Source: an uncultured Bacteroidales bacterium
GTDB taxonomy: Bacteria > Bacteroidota > Bacteroidia > Bacteroidales > Bacteroidaceae
Length of the DNA stretch: 63,664 bases
Direction: 5' to 3'
Assembly (NCBI GenBank): GCA_902778625.1
Contig: CACYYM010000014.1
Span: 1-63,664 of the forward strand
Shown here: in pieces, positions 30,619 through 39,277 of the stretch
Numbering within the stretch: the first letter of the stretch is position 1
Layout of the letters: every line of letters begins with the position of its first letter
Program-made: the position numbers and the translations under genes
The notes under the pieces: generated by a model
Databases searched by the model: none
The model's input: the letters and a program-made list of their open reading frames with translations, nothing else
What the model was told of the DNA's origin: nothing

Positions 30619-31851
30619 ATGAAAACACTTATTCAGATTACAGGCGTACAGTATGCATGCCCTGAGAACAGCGTCCTGGCCGTGATGGCTGAGTTGGAAA
30701 AACAACATCCCGAGGTACTGCTCGTCACAGAACACACGCACGACTACGGCATCATTGTCCGTGCACTCATCGGCACCGAGTATCGAGGCGTCGTCTCACG
30801 TTTCGACATCGAACAAGTCCTACGCATGATGCAGCACGACAGCACGGCGACGCTCGTGGGGCAACTCGCGGAGACAGACCTCGAAGGACGCTGCTTCACC
30901 GTCTGCATCGACGGAGACTATCCCACCCCGGACACCCCGAACGACAACCAGACCGGCATCTGGAGCAACTGGCAATGGACGGGTGCACCGCTGCTGGACA
31001 GCACAGCCGACGACCGACGACTCGACATCAGCCTAAAAGTCACACTTGCAGGACTCAGACAAAGCGGCAAAATCGACAAGCAGACACTTCTCGAACATCT
31101 CGACATCGTGCTGAAGCATGCCCGTTGGGACATCAGCCGAGAGACGCAAAAGCAGCTCAACGAAGTGCGCAACCTGCTCGGCCAGCACACCGACAACGAC
31201 CTGCGGGCACTCGCCCCGAAGTTCCGCCACACACTCACAGCGCTCGGAAGCAAAAAGCGCACAAAGGAGTTCCAGGACACCTACTTGCCCGAACTCTGTC
31301 GGAGCGATGAGGCAGGACGCATGAGGCAGCAGTGGTACGACATGCACAAGGCCGAACTTGGCAACCTCAAACAGTGGGAACCCACCATCAACACGCAACT
31401 GGAGGCCATCGAGAACTGCCTGATGAACCTGCCCGCCGACCTCTGCTACCAGCGAGACCTGTTCGGAGACCTCATGCACCGCCTGCTTTACCTCGACATT
31501 CCACGCCGGAAACTCAACATGCTACTGTCGGCTCTCGTCCTCAGGCGGCTACTGAGAAGGCTGCTCGGACTCCCCGAAGACAACGATACAAGTATCGACA
31601 ACGAAGCCGAACGGCTGCTGATAAAGGAACTCACACCCATCTTCAACTACAACCCAGACTGGGCTCGCGACTTCCTGCTGCTCGCAAAAGGAAAGAAGAC
31701 GACGGACATCACCCACCTCGTCAGCCACTGGGTCAGAGACCGGCGCATCTGTCCCGACCACTGCCATCGGCCGCTCTGGACCGCATTGCACGACGCAGGC
31801 ATCTACAACGCTTCGGAGTCCAACTGGAACCTGGCGCTGAACGTCAGGTAA
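30619..31851 (+). CDS. Hypothetical protein, possible HIRAN-like N-terminus
   Basis: A 410-aa soluble protein that I do not recognise. The start at 30619 (MKTLIQITGVQY) is preferred to the in-frame ATG at 30568, which would be encoded by the repeat array. Residues about 1-75 ('HTHDYGIIVRALIGTEYRGV', 'FDIEQVL') loosely resemble a HIRAN domain; this is weak. The middle is helical and charged. The C-terminal part has a Cys/His cluster (ICPDHCHRPLW, about 381-391) and ends 'ESNWNLALN'. Its last 8 bp overlap convergently with the end of recQ. The neighbouring S24 regulator may control it, but there is no direct evidence. Confidence 0.65.
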   Translation: MKTLIQITGVQYACPENSVLAVMAELEKQHPEVLLVTEHTHDYGIIVRALIGTEYRGVVSRFDIEQVLRMMQHDSTATLVGQLAETDLEGRCFTVCIDGDYPTPDTPNDNQTGIWSNWQWTGAPLLDSTADDRRLDISLKVTLAGLRQSGKIDKQTLLEHLDIVLKHARWDISRETQKQLNEVRNLLGQHTDNDLRALAPKFRHTLTALGSKKRTKEFQDTYLPELCRSDEAGRMRQQWYDMHKAELGNLKQWEPTINTQLEAIENCLMNLPADLCYQRDLFGDLMHRLLYLDIPRRKLNMLLSALVLRRLLRRLLGLPEDNDTSIDNEAERLLIKELTPIFNYNPDWARDFLLLAKGKKTTDITHLVSHWVRDRRICPDHCHRPLWTALHDAGIYNASESNWNLALNVR

Positions 31852-33739
31852 GCTTGGCACTAAGAAGCGGGCCGTCGAAGGAAATCTCTCCCAAAGCACG
31901 CATGCGGTCGATGACCTCTTCAAGAAGATTAGGACTGAAACCAGCGAGGTCGAGCTCGTAAGCATTGCGAGGTCCCTCACAAAGCTGAGCAAGGATGTGC
32001 TGACGCAAGGCCTCCTTCTCGTCTTCGGGCAACGGCTGTGCATTCTTTCGACAGCAGACATCGCAAATGCCGCAATCCTGCTCCGCCTCCTCGCCGAAGT
32101 AACGCAAGAGCATACGGCTGCGGCACTCGTCGCTGTTCTCTTCGATATACCGCAACATCGCCTCGGCGCGTTCCTCGTAATGCTGCCGCCGTTCCTCATA
32201 GACGCCATGAGGAATGACAACCTCCTCCTTGTCGACACGACGACGACGGAAGGTGACATAAGGCATGTGCTTGCGAGGAATGTAAGATATCAGCTTCAAC
32301 ATGCCAAGGCGAAGAAAAGCCTGATAGATGTTATCGGCTGTAAGGCCCGTCTCGCCCATCAGCAAGTCCTCGTCGATGTACACGTAATCGACAAAGATGC
32401 CGCCGTAATGCCGGAGGACAGACAGCACGAGGCGCTCCTCCGAGGGAAAAAGAGCACGGAACAGCTCGTCACGAGAGACATTTATCCGCAGTCGGCTCGA
32501 CGCATCGTCCTCGTCGCGATACTCGATGTAGCCAGCTTTATCCAAGAGATCGAGTGCGCCGACAAGCGACGTCGGGAAGTAACCGTATGTCCGGCAAAAG
32601 CTGTCAAGGTTGAACTCGCGTGTGACATTCATACCATCGCCAACGGCAATGCCGAGGAAGCAGCAAAGGAATTCATAAACGCTGCGCACATAGTCGAGCG
32701 TCGGAAACTGCTGCGACAGGCGACGCGAAGCAATCTGCCTCTCTTTGCCGTCGGTCAGGAGAATGGCGCAGGACAGCACACCATCGCGTCCGGCACGCCC
32801 TGCCTCCTGGAAATACGCTTCGATGGAGTCCGGGATGTCCGCGTGAAGCACAAGGCGGACGTCGGGCTTGTCAATTCCCATACCGAAAGCACTCGTTGCT
32901 ACCATGATACGCACCTCGCCACGCCGCCAACGCTCCTGATTCTCGCTCTTCTTGAGCCCAGGCAAGCCTGCGTGATAGTATGTCGCCGCATAGCCAAGCT
33001 CGTTGAGCTGCCCGGCAAGTTCGTAAGTCTTCCTGCGGCTCCTTGTATAGATGATGCAGGAACCGGGAATCTCCTCGAGCGCACGGAGAATTCCATCGAA
33101 GATGCTGTCCTCGCGCCGCACAATGTAAGCAAGGTTTTTCCGCTCAAAGCTCATCTGCAGAACGTTCCTCTCGTGGAACTGCAGCTCACGCTGGATATCG
33201 TCTATCACCTTCGGCGTTGCCGTCGCCGTAAGCGCAAGAATCGGTTTCTCCGGAAAGAACTCCCTTATCCGGGCAATCTCGAGGTACGACGGCCTGAAGT
33301 CGTAGCCCCACTGGCAAATGCAGTGAGCCTCATCGACAGTAATGAAACTGACTTTTATGCGGCGCAGCTTTTCCAAGAACACCTTGCTGGAAAGTCTTTC
33401 CGGTGAGATATAAAGGAACTTGTAGGCTCCAAAAATGCAGCTCTCGAGCACGGCAATCACCTCCTCGTGCTCCATATGGCTATTGATGAAAGCCGCCTTG
33501 ATGCCGTGTCGCTTAAGAGCTTCCACCTGATCCTTCATCAAAGAAATAAGTGGCGTGAACACAATGCAGACACCTTCCCTAGCAAGAGCCGGCACTTGGA
33601 ACGTGATGCTCTTGCCGCCGCCTGTAGGCATAAGGGCAAGCGTGTCGCGGCCAGCCCCGATGCTCTCGATAACTTCGCGTTGTATCCCGCGAAAGTCACT
33701 ATAGCCCCAGTACTTTTGAAGAATCGAAAGATACGGCAT
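31844..33739 (-). CDS. recQ: ATP-dependent DNA helicase RecQ
   Basis: A 3'-5' DNA helicase in recombination and repair, 631 aa. It has Walker A PTGGGKS (about 38-44), the DEAH box in VDEAHCICQWGYDFRP (about 136), helicase motifs V/VI (ATSAFGMGIDKPDVR) and a zinc-binding Cys set 'CGICDVCC' in the RecQ C-terminal domain. The region after the zinc domain is short; I see no clear HRDC domain. The start codon abuts the stop codon of recJ with no gap, so the two repair genes are co-transcribed. Its 3' end overlaps the convergent hypothetical gene by 8 bp. Confidence 0.95.
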   Translation of the reverse strand: MPYLSILQKYWGYSDFRGIQREVIESIGAGRDTLALMPTGGGKSITFQVPALAREGVCIVFTPLISLMKDQVEALKRHGIKAAFINSHMEHEEVIAVLESCIFGAYKFLYISPERLSSKVFLEKLRRIKVSFITVDEAHCICQWGYDFRPSYLEIARIREFFPEKPILALTATATPKVIDDIQRELQFHERNVLQMSFERKNLAYIVRREDSIFDGILRALEEIPGSCIIYTRSRRKTYELAGQLNELGYAATYYHAGLPGLKKSENQERWRRGEVRIMVATSAFGMGIDKPDVRLVLHADIPDSIEAYFQEAGRAGRDGVLSCAILLTDGKERQIASRRLSQQFPTLDYVRSVYEFLCCFLGIAVGDGMNVTREFNLDSFCRTYGYFPTSLVGALDLLDKAGYIEYRDEDDASSRLRINVSRDELFRALFPSEERLVLSVLRHYGGIFVDYVYIDEDLLMGETGLTADNIYQAFLRLGMLKLISYIPRKHMPYVTFRRRRVDKEEVVIPHGVYEERRQHYEERAEAMLRYIEENSDECRSRMLLRYFGEEAEQDCGICDVCCRKNAQPLPEDEKEALRQHILAQLCEGPRNAYELDLAGFSPNLLEEVIDRMRALGEISFDGPLLSAKLT

Positions 33740-35461
33740 CTACTCCCGCGGCTTGATGTCCTCGATTTGCAACTGTATCTCGCCGCGCTTGTGCGAATTC
33801 TCTTCGATATGATATACAATGTCGAAGGCGCGTTTCGTCTTGATGTATCGTGCCTGCGAGCTCTGGCCGAAGGCAATGCCGTTCATCACCACGCTGCTCT
33901 TCGAATCGACAAGTTCCAGCTTTATGTGCTCCTGGTCGCGTCCTACGACCTTGCTCGTGCCATAGTCATACACTTGACGCGTGCAGAAGAGCGGTTTGTG
34001 ATTGTCCGGGCCGTAAGGTGCGAAACGTTTTATGTCAGACGCAATGCGGCGGTTGATATCGTGGAAATCAATCTCGGCGTCAATGCAAAGGATGGCATTG
34101 ACCTGTTCGGGCTGTATGTGCTCCTTGACATATTGCTCGAAGCGCTGGCGGAACTCGGGAATGTTCTGCGCCGGCAAACTCAGGCCCGCTGCGTAAGTGT
34201 GTCCTCCGAAATTGACAAGAAGGTCGGCACAGCTTTCGATGGCTTTATACACATCGAATCCCGGGACGCTTCTCGCTGAGCCTGTCGCCATTCCGTCCTC
34301 GTTGCAAGTGAGCACAACGCTCGGCTTGTAGAAGACTTCCGTCAGGCGGGAAGCCACTATGCCGATGATGCCTCGATGCCACTCCTCGTTGAAAAGGACG
34401 ATGCTCTTGTGTTCATGGCGATGCTCGAGCGTTTTGACGATACGGTTCGCTTCCTCGGTCATCGACTTGTCAAGGTCTTTGCGCTGCTCGTTGTACTCGT
34501 TGATTTGCTCTGCCAGCTTCTTTGCCGCCTGTTCGTCCTTTTCGATGAGGAGCGCGACGGCTTCGTTGCCGGTTTGCATCCTGCCCGAAGCGTTGATGCG
34601 CGGCCCGATCTTGAAGATGATGTCGCCCAGAGAAATCTCTTTATTCTTCAGGCCGCAAATTTCCATGAGTGCCTTGACGCCAGTGCTGGGAGAGCTGTTG
34701 AGCTGTCGCAGGCCATGATAAGCGAGAATGCGGTTTTCGCCCATGATGGGGACGAGGTCGGCGGCTATGCTTATGGCACACAGATCGAGCAATGGGATGA
34801 GCTGCGAGAACTCTATGCCATTGCTTATTGCAAAAGCCTGCATGAGCTTGAAGCCGACGCCGCAGCCGCAAAGATGTTCGTAGGGATAGGTATTGTCGAA
34901 ACGCTTGGCGTTGAGGACAGCAACGGCAGGCGGCAACTCGTCGTCCGGCACATGGTGGTCGCAGATGATGAAGTCGATGCCTTTTTCCTTCGCATAGGCA
35001 ACCTCATCGATTGCCTTGATGCCACAGTCGAGCACGATGACGAGGCCGACTCCTGTCTCCTGCGCATAATCGACGCCCTTTCGCGAGACGCCATAACCGT
35101 CTTCATTGCGATCGGGAATATAGTAGTCGATGTTGCTGTAGAACTGTTGGAGGAAACGATATACGAGAGCCACTGCGGTGCATCCGTCCACGTCGTAATC
35201 GCCATAGACGAGGATGCGTTCCTTGCGTCCGAGCGCTTCGTTGAGACGGTTCACGGCCTTCTGCATGTCCTGAAACAGGAAGGGATCGTGCAAGTCGGTC
35301 AGCTGAGGACGGAAGAACTTGCGCGCTTCTGTCACTCCTGTTATGCCGCGACTTACCAGCACGCGAGCAACGACAGGACTTATCTTAAGCTCTGCCGCCA
35401 ACTCTCCCGCAAGCTTCAGTTCAGCATCGGAAGGCGGATTGTAGCTCCACTCGTAATTCAT
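33740..35461 (-). CDS. recJ: Single-stranded-DNA-specific 5'-3' exonuclease RecJ
   Basis: A DHH-family exonuclease in RecF-pathway recombination, 573 aa, typical length. It shows the motif GDYDVDG (87-93), the DHH motif in ICDHHVPDDELPP (about 172), and the DHHA1 'FGGHTYAAGLS' motif. It directly precedes recQ (0 bp) and follows the CoA-transferase gene after 26 bp. RecJ and RecQ act together in end resection, so the pairing is meaningful. Confidence 0.96.
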   Translation of the reverse strand: MNYEWSYNPPSDAELKLAGELAAELKISPVVARVLVSRGITGVTEARKFFRPQLTDLHDPFLFQDMQKAVNRLNEALGRKERILVYGDYDVDGCTAVALVYRFLQQFYSNIDYYIPDRNEDGYGVSRKGVDYAQETGVGLVIVLDCGIKAIDEVAYAKEKGIDFIICDHHVPDDELPPAVAVLNAKRFDNTYPYEHLCGCGVGFKLMQAFAISNGIEFSQLIPLLDLCAISIAADLVPIMGENRILAYHGLRQLNSSPSTGVKALMEICGLKNKEISLGDIIFKIGPRINASGRMQTGNEAVALLIEKDEQAAKKLAEQINEYNEQRKDLDKSMTEEANRIVKTLEHRHEHKSIVLFNEEWHRGIIGIVASRLTEVFYKPSVVLTCNEDGMATGSARSVPGFDVYKAIESCADLLVNFGGHTYAAGLSLPAQNIPEFRQRFEQYVKEHIQPEQVNAILCIDAEIDFHDINRRIASDIKRFAPYGPDNHKPLFCTRQVYDYGTSKVVGRDQEHIKLELVDSKSSVVMNGIAFGQSSQARYIKTKRAFDIVYHIEENSHKRGEIQLQIEDIKPRE

Positions 35462-35487
35462 TATGGTATATAATGATGCGTGGAAGC

Positions 35488-36999
35488 TTACTTGATGTAC
35501 TCTGAGAAGTCTGTCAAGTGCATGTCACCCTTACGGAGGAAGGTGTCGTGCATGGCGAAGGCTGCTGCCAACTCATGATGTGTGTGGCCGCCGCGCTTTT
35601 CTGCGAACTTCAGGTAGTCCTGCAGCATCGGACGATAGTCGGGATGTGCCACCTTGATGATTTCCTGCGCCTTCTGCATGTCGCTCTTATGACGGAGGTC
35701 TGCAACGCCGTACTCTGTGATGACTGCATCGATGTAGTGGTTCGTGTGGTCGATATGACTGGCGAATGGCACGATGCTGGAGATGGCGCCGCCCTTTGTC
35801 GTTGAGCCGCAGGTGAAGATGGTGAGGTATGCGCTGGAAGCGAAATCGGCAGAACCGCCGATGCCGTTCATCATCTTCGTGCCGCAGATCTTGGTGCTGT
35901 TCACATGTCCGTAGAGGTCGCACTCGATGGCTGTGTTGAGTGCGCAGACGCCGAGACGTGCGATGACCTCCGGGCAGTTGCTTATCTCTGAGGGACGCAA
36001 TACGAGCTTGTCCTTGAAGAAGTCAATGTTGTCGTATATGTCGAGCAGGCATTCGTTGGTGACGGTCAGGGAGCAGGCTGATGCGGAGAGCACGCGGCCC
36101 TGTTTCATCAAGCCGACTGGTGCATCCTGCAGCACCTCGGTGTAGATGTTGAAGTTAGGCACTTCGGGGCACTGACCGAGGGCTCCGAGCACGGCATTTG
36201 CACCGCTGCCCACGCCGCTCTGCAGGTTGAGGAAGCTCTTCGGGATGAGACCCTTCTTGAGGTTAAGCAGCAGGAAGTCTGCCACGTTCTGACCAATCTG
36301 AGTCGTAATGGGGTCCGGATCCTTGAAGCTGCGTGCCTCGTCAGGTACGTTACACTCCACTACGCCTTTGATGCGGTCGGCATCGACCTCGACGTAGGGC
36401 TTGCCTATGCGGTCGCTGGCCTTGGTTATCATGATGGGCGTGCGGAAGGGATGATCCTCTATTTCATATACGTCGTGAATGCCTTTGCTGTTGGGGCTGT
36501 GGAAGGCGTTGAGCTCGATGATGATGCCTTCCGTAGCGAGACGGCAAACGGTGGGGCTGATGCCGCCGGCTGCCGTGAGGTAGATGCGAGCCTTGTTGCC
36601 TACTTTCTCAAGTGCGCAAGCTTCGATGATTGCCCAGTTCACGGGACCGAGGTAACCCTGGCGAATCTGCGTCGCCATATTGGAAAGGTTGAGGTCGGAG
36701 TAGTTGAGGGTGTTCTGGTTGACGTTCTTGCGGAAGTCGGGATTCGTGGTGTAAGGAGCGCGGAAGTCAATGGCGAGGGCGTTCGAGAGGTCGCCGTCGC
36801 AGCTTTGGCCCGTGCTGGCACCTGTAAATACGCTGACTTTGAAGGGTCGTCCGGCAGCATGTTCTGCGACTGCCTTCTTGGCAATCTCTGCTGGGGTACA
36901 CTTTGCGACACCTGCCGGCGTAAAGCCGCTCAGGCCAATTGTTTGTCCATTTTGGACAAGCGCTGCTGCTTCGGCAGCGGTAATTCTATTGAAGTCCAT
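35488..36999 (-). CDS. Acetyl-CoA hydrolase/transferase family (probable succinyl-CoA:acetate CoA-transferase)
   Basis: A class I CoA-transferase, 503 aa, that exchanges CoA between carboxylates; in Bacteroidales it is associated with succinate/propionate fermentation. It shows the active-site Glu in IYTEVLQD (about 288), the oxyanion/CoA loop GIGGSADFASSAY (about 380), and the N-terminal 'GLSGFTPAGVAK'. A -7 box, TACCTTTG (37025-37032 on the minus strand), lies just upstream, so it is probably the first gene of the transcript leading to recJ and recQ. The exact acyl donor is inferred from the family. Confidence 0.88.
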   Translation of the reverse strand: MDFNRITAAEAAALVQNGQTIGLSGFTPAGVAKCTPAEIAKKAVAEHAAGRPFKVSVFTGASTGQSCDGDLSNALAIDFRAPYTTNPDFRKNVNQNTLNYSDLNLSNMATQIRQGYLGPVNWAIIEACALEKVGNKARIYLTAAGGISPTVCRLATEGIIIELNAFHSPNSKGIHDVYEIEDHPFRTPIMITKASDRIGKPYVEVDADRIKGVVECNVPDEARSFKDPDPITTQIGQNVADFLLLNLKKGLIPKSFLNLQSGVGSGANAVLGALGQCPEVPNFNIYTEVLQDAPVGLMKQGRVLSASACSLTVTNECLLDIYDNIDFFKDKLVLRPSEISNCPEVIARLGVCALNTAIECDLYGHVNSTKICGTKMMNGIGGSADFASSAYLTIFTCGSTTKGGAISSIVPFASHIDHTNHYIDAVITEYGVADLRHKSDMQKAQEIIKVAHPDYRPMLQDYLKFAEKRGGHTHHELAAAFAMHDTFLRKGDMHLTDFSEYIK

Positions 37000-37091
37000 T
37001 GTTTGATGTGTTTAATTTTGCGCACAAAGGTACAAAAAAAAATGGAGATTTGCACCCTTTGTAAGTCTTTTTAACACACAACAATGTCGAT

Positions 37092-37730
37092 TTAACTCAC
37101 AAGAGGCTCGTTTTGGTAGAAAGCGCGATAGTTTTCTGCCATCAATTCGCACAAAGTCGGCACATCGAGACCTTTTTTTTGTGCCACATTATTATATATT
37201 TCTTGAATTGAGCGACCCTCTTCTGTGTCCGTTTCGAGCAACATCCTGTTTATCGGACAGATACGCAGGCTTTCGTCGTTGTGGTTGAAGCCGAAGCTGA
37301 CGTAGAAGCCCGCATCGAGGAGCGAACGCAGCTGCTGGGGCTTGCCACGGAAGCCGTGAAGCATCCATAGTTGCGTGGGCTTCAGCTCTTTGTGTATTCG
37401 AAGCAGGCGATCGATGGCTTTCACGCAGTGAACGATGAGCGGCCGCTCGATTCGCTCGCTCAGGGCAACCTGCTTTCGGAACACCGCTTCCTGCACCTCC
37501 ATAGAAGGGCCTCGCAGAGCGTCGAGCCCGCACTCGCCGATGGCAAGAGCCTCCTCCCAACCTCCCCTTGAAGGGAGAGGCTCTAATTCCTCCTTCTCTT
37601 CTGGAGAGGAGCAGGGGGAGAGGCTGTCTGCCCGCCAGGGATGGATGCCCCAGGTGTCGCGACCATCGACGACGGCAACGACGTCCTTTTCCGTTGGAAT
37701 TTTGTGCGTATGAAAATCGATGTACATCAT
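37092..37730 (-). CDS. tatD: TatD-family metal-dependent hydrolase with an in-frame captured repeat
   Basis: A TatD-type deoxyribonuclease/phosphoesterase, 212 aa. Metal ligands are visible in FHTHKIP, AIGECGLD (about 63-70), IVHCVK (about 100) and LLETDTEEG (about 170). An unusual low-complexity insertion occurs between 'GIHPW' and 'AIGECG' (about residues 36-62). It is encoded by sequence containing a 39-bp inverted-repeat element (37546-37584), and relatives have a shorter loop there. The start codon lies about 13 bp from repeat array 7, which separates it from yidD, its usual neighbour in this order. Whether it shares the metK-yidD transcript is unclear. Confidence 0.85.
   Translation of the reverse strand: MMYIDFHTHKIPTEKDVVAVVDGRDTWGIHPWRADSLSPCSSPEEKEELEPLPSRGGWEEALAIGECGLDALRGPSMEVQEAVFRKQVALSERIERPLIVHCVKAIDRLLRIHKELKPTQLWMLHGFRGKPQQLRSLLDAGFYVSFGFNHNDESLRICPINRMLLETDTEEGRSIQEIYNNVAQKKGLDVPTLCELMAENYRAFYQNEPLVS
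37546..37584. repeat. 39-bp inverted-repeat element inside tatD
   Basis: The terminal inverted repeats AGAGCCTC (37546-37553) and GAGGCTCT (37577-37584) are perfect. Inside is a second imperfect palindrome, CTCCCCTTGAAGGGAG. The element is 13 codons long and keeps the reading frame. Adjacent sequence up to about 37623 is similarly rich in CTCTCC/GGAGAG. It looks like a CTCCCC-type intergenic repeat captured by a coding region. Confidence 0.6.
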
Positions 37731-37740
37731 GCTGTGTTTT

Positions 37741-37852
37741 TTATCCCCGCAGGCGGCGTTTTAATCCCCGCGTGCGGCGATGGCAATCCCCGCGTGCGGC
37801 GTTGGCAATCCCCGCGTGCGGCGTTTGAGATCCCCGCAGGCGGCGTTTTTTC
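37741..37852. repeat. 22-bp palindromic repeat array 7
   Basis: Five units, all in the ATCCCCGC-NN-GCGGCGTT orientation. Both end units carry the AG core and the three inner ones GT, the clearest case of the end-unit rule. T-runs flank both ends. It lies 13 bp upstream of the tatD start and 63 bp after the yidD stop. Confidence 0.9.
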
Positions 37853-37914
37853 CGAAGCCTTGGAAAGTCCCTAAAATCCTTAAGGTCTTTAAGGTCTCTA
37901 AGGTCCCGGAAGAG

Positions 37915-38163
37915 TCATGGCACGGGGTCGTATCCGCTGCCGCCCCAGGGGTGACAGCGAAGCAGGCGCTTCACGGCAAGCCACAGCCCTTTCAGCGGTC
38001 CGTACTTCCTCAGAGCCTCTATCGCATACTGGCTGCACGTGGGCGTGAAGCGGCACGATGGCGGCGTCAGGGGCGAAATGAAGCGCTGGTATATCCGGAC
38101 AAACAGGATGAGCAACCAGGTCACCACGTCCGAAGGTTTACGTATTGGGGGCAATGCTTTCAT
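37915..38163 (-). CDS. yidD: Membrane protein insertion efficiency factor YidD
   Basis: An 82-aa membrane-associated protein that assists YidC-dependent insertion. It shows the amphipathic N-terminal helix '[16 protein letters not shown]', the Cys motif [11 protein letters not shown] and the C-terminal [12 protein letters not shown]. The start at 38163 (MKALPPIRK) gives the family's usual size; the longer in-frame extension lies inside rnpA. The 5' end overlaps the 3' end of rnpA by 26 bp, the usual arrangement. A short tandem tract (TAAGGTCTTT-like, about 37878-37905) follows the gene. Confidence 0.93.
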   Translation of the reverse strand: MKALPPIRKPSDVVTWLLILFVRIYQRFISPLTPPSCRFTPTCSQYAIEALRKYGPLKGLWLAVKRLLRCHPWGGSGYDPVP

Positions 38164-38521
38164 GGATGCGAAGGAGTATGTTTTGCATCTTCTGGAACAC
38201 CTTTTCGGTGGGAAGCAGTTCGTCGGACGTCCAAAGGAAAGCGATGTCGAGCCCACTCTCGACCGGCTCAAGGAGTTCCTTCTGCAGCCGGTATGCCTCG
38301 CGCAGCTGCCGTTTGATAAGGTTGCGCTTGACCGCCCGCTTGAAGTAACGCTTGCTCACCGACACCATGACGCGCACCATCCCCAGCCCGTTCGGCATGA
38401 AGACCGCACGAATCGGGAAGGCAGACACCGACTGATGACCACCTCCGAAGAGCTCTTCCAGAGCCTTCCGGCTGCTGAGACGCTCATCTTTGCTAAGCGT
38501 GTGGGATACGACGTCAGCCAT
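38138..38521 (-). CDS. rnpA: Ribonuclease P protein component
   Basis: The protein subunit that binds RNase P RNA for tRNA 5' processing, 127 aa. The signature basic helix is [14 protein letters not shown] (about 63-76), and the N-terminal '[17 protein letters not shown]' is typical. It overlaps hemD by 8 bp and yidD by 26 bp, so the three are translationally linked. Confidence 0.94.
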   Translation of the reverse strand: MADVVSHTLSKDERLSSRKALEELFGGGHQSVSAFPIRAVFMPNGLGMVRVMVSVSKRYFKRAVKRNLIKRQLREAYRLQKELLEPVESGLDIAFLWTSDELLPTEKVFQKMQNILLRIHESIAPNT

Positions 38522-39257
38522 TTGCCTTGCGCAAGTGGTCGTCGATGGCAGATGAAATGCTGGGGTACTGAGGAGAGGGAGCTTCGATGTCGAGACGCAA
38601 GCCTGCGTCGCGAACAGCCTTCGCAGTGGTGGGACCGAGCGTTCCGATAACGATGTCGCCCTGCTTAAACTTCGGGAAGTTCTTCTTCAGTGACTGAACT
38701 CCGCTGGGGCTGAAGAAGATAAGCATATCGTAGTCGAAGGGCTCACCCTCTTTGAAATCGTTGCTCACCGTTCGATACATGACGGCGTCGGAATGCTTGA
38801 TGCCCTTGCTGTCGAGCAATTCGGTGAAAATCGGATTGTGCACGTCGCTCAAAGGAATGAAGTAGCGCTCCGTCTTATGCTTTAAGATCAGCGGAATCAG
38901 GTCGTCCACCTTGCCGGTCGTCCCGAAGAAGACTTTGCGCTTGCGATATTGCACATACTTCTGTATGTACTGCGCAACGGTCTCGGTGATGCAGAAGTAC
39001 TTCATGTCCTCAGGGATGGGGATGCGCATCTCCTTCGCCAACAGGAAGAAGTTGTCGATCGAAAGACGAGACGTGAACACGATGGCTGTGTGCTCCAGAA
39101 TCGAAATCTTCTGCGCACGGAATTCCTTTGGCGTCAACGGCTCAACCTTAATGAAGGGACGGAACACTATCTCCACATTATGGCGCTTAGCGATGTCGTA
39201 ATAAGGAGAGTTCGCTGAGGTTGGCTCAGGCTGCGAAATGAGAATCTTCTTTATCAT
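38514..39257 (-). CDS. hemD: Uroporphyrinogen-III synthase
   Basis: Closes and inverts ring D of hydroxymethylbilane in tetrapyrrole synthesis. The 247-aa protein has the weakly conserved two-domain HemD fold. Visible markers are 'AIVFTSRLSIDNFF' in domain 1 and 'IFFSPSGVQSLKKNF' plus 'IGTLGPTTAKAV' in domain 2. Position is strong support: hemD sits between a four-helix membrane gene and rnpA in many Bacteroidetes. It overlaps rnpA by 8 bp. Confidence 0.9.
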   Translation of the reverse strand: MIKKILISQPEPTSANSPYYDIAKRHNVEIVFRPFIKVEPLTPKEFRAQKISILEHTAIVFTSRLSIDNFFLLAKEMRIPIPEDMKYFCITETVAQYIQKYVQYRKRKVFFGTTGKVDDLIPLILKHKTERYFIPLSDVHNPIFTELLDSKGIKHSDAVMYRTVSNDFKEGEPFDYDMLIFFSPSGVQSLKKNFPKFKQGDIVIGTLGPTTAKAVRDAGLRLDIEAPSPQYPSISSAIDDHLRKANG

Positions 39258-39277
39258 CGTTTGTCGTTATATTTTCA

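Noticed and set aside
31997..33406. Plus-strand frame opposite recQ
   Set aside because: Antisense shadow; helicase motifs are on the minus strand.
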